Assembly (NCBI GenBank): GCA_013288805.1
Contig: JABDBE010000010.1
Span: 1 to 64,000 of the forward strand
Direction: 5' to 3'
DNA length: 64,000 nt
Source: Acidobacteriota bacterium
Lineage (GTDB): Bacteria > Acidobacteriota > Terriglobia > Terriglobales > Acidobacteriaceae
In this document: piece after piece, positions 62,618 through 64,000 of the stretch
Position numbering within the stretch: the first letter of the stretch is position 1
How the letters are laid out: every line of letters begins with the position of its first letter
Position numbers and translations under genes: made by a program
Notes under the pieces: generated by a model
What the model was told of the DNA's origin: nothing
Seen by the model: the letters and a program-made list of their open reading frames with translations, nothing else
Databases searched by the model: none

Positions 62618-62858
62618 TGGCCTCTGCCCGGTCGAATACAAACCCAGCCGGCAACGGACGACGCAGCCGGCGTAAGCGTTCGAGAGCTCGCCGCCGAGCG
62701 GGGTCGCGGCGCACCTCAAATTGCCGCGTATCTGCGATCCTAATTTCGATCTGGTCGCCTTCTTTTAAATTGAGAGCCTCCACAACTTCCGACGGTAGCC
62801 GCACCGCGAGACTGTTACCCCACTTAGAAACCTGCACGTTGCCCTCCAACCAGGCCAT
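62607..62858 (-). CDS. AbrB-type VapB antitoxin
   Basis: 83 aa. Swapped-hairpin AbrB domain at 7-45: VQVSKWGNSLAVRLPSEVVE, LNLKEGDQIEIRI. The C terminus is Arg-rich (ARRRALERLRRLRRPLP) and should bind the toxin. Overlaps vapC by 11 bp. Promoter: -35 TTGCCT, 16-bp spacer, -10 TATACA on the minus strand (plus-strand 62896-62901 and 62874-62879). Confidence 0.88.
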   Translation of the reverse strand: MAWLEGNVQVSKWGNSLAVRLPSEVVEALNLKEGDQIEIRIADTRQFEVRRDPARRRALERLRRLRRPLPAGFVFDRAEANAR

Positions 62859-62873
62859 GATCTACATTGCCAG

Positions 62874-62901
62874 TGTATATCTTGCGCATAGGAAGAGGCA
62901 A
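62874..62901 (-). promoter_or_regulatory. Promoter of the second VapBC pair
   Basis: On the minus strand TTGCCT (plus 62901-62896) and TATACA (plus 62879-62874) are separated by 16 bp. The start of transcription would lie about 10 bases before the ATG at 62858, leaving no ribosome site, so the mRNA leader is very short. No clear palindrome is visible in the spacer. Confidence 0.5.
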
Positions 62902-62916
62902 TAACTTGGGGCCACC

Positions 62917-64000
62917 TCACACCAGCGTCTGCACTTCGACGGAAAGTACCGCCGGCAAATCGCGGACAATTGGCGCCCAAGTATCTCCGGCATCGGCCGA
63001 GGCGTACACCTGTCCGCCGCTGGTGCCGAAATAGATGCCGCACTTATCGAGCGAATCGACAGCCATGGCATCGCGCAGCACATTTACGTAGCAATCTTTT
63101 TGCGGCAGGCCCTTGGTCAGCGGCTCCCACTCGTTTCCCCCACTGCGGCTGCGATAGACTCGCAGCTTGCCTTCGTGCACGTAGTGTTCCGAGTCGCTTT
63201 TGATCGGAACAACGTAAATCGTTTCCGGCTCGTGCGCATGAACGTCAATGGCAAATCCGAAATCTGTCGGAAGATTCCCGCTAACTTCCACCCACGAATC
63301 GCCCGCGTTATCGCTGCGCATCACGTCCCAGTGCTTCTGCATGAACAGCACTCCCGGGCGTTTCGGATTCATGGCCACATGGTGCACGCAGTGGCCGATT
63401 TCAGCGTTGGGGTCAGGGATGTATTGCGAGCGTAGTCCGCGATTGATCGGCTTCCAACTCTTGCCGCTATCGTCGGTGCGAAACGCGCCCGCCGCCGAGA
63501 TGGCAATCCACATCCGCTGTGGGTTGCTGGGATCGAGAATGATCGTGTGCAAACACATGCCCCCTGCGCCTGGCTGCCACTTGGGGCCGGTGCCGTGGCC
63601 GCGCAGGCCGGAGAGTTCCTGCCAATTCTCTCCGCCATCAGTCGAGCGAAATAGAGCCGCATCTTCCACCCCGGCGTAAACCGTGTTGGGATCGGTGAGC
63701 GACGGCTCCATATGCCACACTCGCTTGAACTCCCACGGATGTTGCGTGCCGTCGTACCACTGATGCGTCGTCAGCGCCTTGCCGGTCTTGTCGGAGCTAT
63801 CGTAGACGAATTTGTTGCTCGCGGCTTTCGGAGGACCTGGCGCAGGCGTTTCTCCAGGCGGGGTTCCCGGTTGAAGCCAGGTTTTGCCGCCGTCGTCGGA
63901 GCGTTGAATGATCTGCCCAAACCATCCGCTCGTCTGCGAGGCGTAAAGTCGATTCGGATCGGCGGGCGATCCCTTCATATGATAAATCTCCCAACCCGCA
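62917..64000 (-). CDS. BNR/sialidase-like beta-propeller protein (partial, cut by window edge)
   Basis: The frame is open to the window edge, so the N-terminal part lies beyond 64000; an ATG at 63976-63978 is probably internal, since the residues before it (AGWEIYH) read as coding. About 360 residues are visible with Asp-box-like repeats: [57 protein letters not shown] and [20 protein letters not shown]. It is a WD40/BNR (VPS10-like) propeller; enzymatic activity is not shown. Confidence 0.88.
   Translation of the reverse strand, partial: AGWEIYHMKGSPADPNRLYASQTSGWFGQIIQRSDDGGKTWLQPGTPPGETPAPGPPKAASNKFVYDSSDKTGKALTTHQWYDGTQHPWEFKRVWHMEPSLTDPNTVYAGVEDAALFRSTDGGENWQELSGLRGHGTGPKWQPGAGGMCLHTIILDPSNPQRMWIAISAAGAFRTDDSGKSWKPINRGLRSQYIPDPNAEIGHCVHHVAMNPKRPGVLFMQKHWDVMRSDNAGDSWVEVSGNLPTDFGFAIDVHAHEPETIYVVPIKSDSEHYVHEGKLRVYRSRSGGNEWEPLTKGLPQKDCYVNVLRDAMAVDSLDKCGIYFGTSGGQVYASADAGDTWAPIVRDLPAVLSVEVQTLV

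Overview
The window reads as chromosomal DNA of a Gram-negative, moderately GC-rich bacterium, most likely an Acidobacteriota (Terriglobia / 'Koribacter'-like). This is inferred from the gene repertoire and the dispersed repeats, not from a database search. An outer membrane is implied by LpxD. Murein containing diaminopimelate is implied by DapF, Mpl and LdcA. Short palindromic intergenic repeats of the type AGATCCCTCGC...GGGATGAC, GGGCGAGGACGCCCG and GTGGGGCA are scattered between genes, as I remember them from acidobacterial genomes. About 58 protein genes (one of them broken), two partial genes at the edges and one tRNA-Ala(CGC) are supported.

Layout. 1-9 kb: the tail of an unidentified gene, a Cys-rich exported protein, two membrane-anchored unknowns, DUF421, a FitA/VapC toxin-antitoxin pair, a broken serine beta-lactamase-like gene, a CBS-pair protein and an MFS transporter. 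9-13.7 kb: an ECF sigma factor, anti-sigma factor and DUF4097 set, followed by shikimate kinase, an exported unknown and an AI-2E-type permease. 13.8-22.3 kb, all on the minus strand: two-subunit 2-oxoacid:ferredoxin oxidoreductase (korAB), accA, dnaE and a Gly/Tyr-rich exported protein. 22.5-26.0 kb, plus strand: aldo/keto reductase, lipocalin-like, DinB-like, split-barrel and AraC-type regulator genes. 26.1-29.5 kb: a di-heme cytochrome c, a CCA/poly(A) nucleotidyltransferase with a strange Pro/Lys tail, and a small unknown.

29.5-33.2 kb is the most accessory-looking stretch: a RES-type toxin and its Xre/MbcA-type antitoxin separated by repeats, an A+T-richer DUF3800 gene, and an AbrB/PIN toxin-antitoxin pair whose palindromic operator abuts its start codon. 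33.2-38.1 kb: an exported unknown, a small membrane protein with a CPBP protease, lpxD, and a stand-alone OmpR-type winged-helix regulator followed by three 10-bp direct repeats in front of a small exported protein gene.

38.2-50.1 kb is mostly minus-strand housekeeping: a PlsC-like acyltransferase; Mpl and LdcA (murein peptide recycling); DapF and MgtC; a translationally coupled mtnP-pfkB-GT-C operon; a HELTH metallopeptidase divergent from a TPR gene with only 21 bp between start codons; and leuB. 50.2-54.1 kb: a small Gln/Pro-rich protein, then ygfZ, DUF1844, an MBL-fold hydrolase and ribF. 54.1-58.3 kb, minus strand: a small PstS-like protein, an EamA transporter, OsmC, a quinone-oxidoreductase-like protein and glpX. 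58.4-64 kb: tRNA-Ala, a GH38 alpha-mannosidase, and a MoaD-like protein separated from a BNR/sialidase-like protein (cut by the window edge) by a VapBC pair.

Three PIN-toxin modules and one RES module lie in the window. Their promoters carry readable inverted repeats, which are among the clearest regulatory signals here. I found no CRISPR array, transposase, phage gene cluster or rRNA. No single locus stands out as a convincing new system. The best leads are the split RES locus with its DUF3800 neighbour, the triple-repeat operator beside the winged-helix regulator, and the mtnP-pfkB-GT-C operon.
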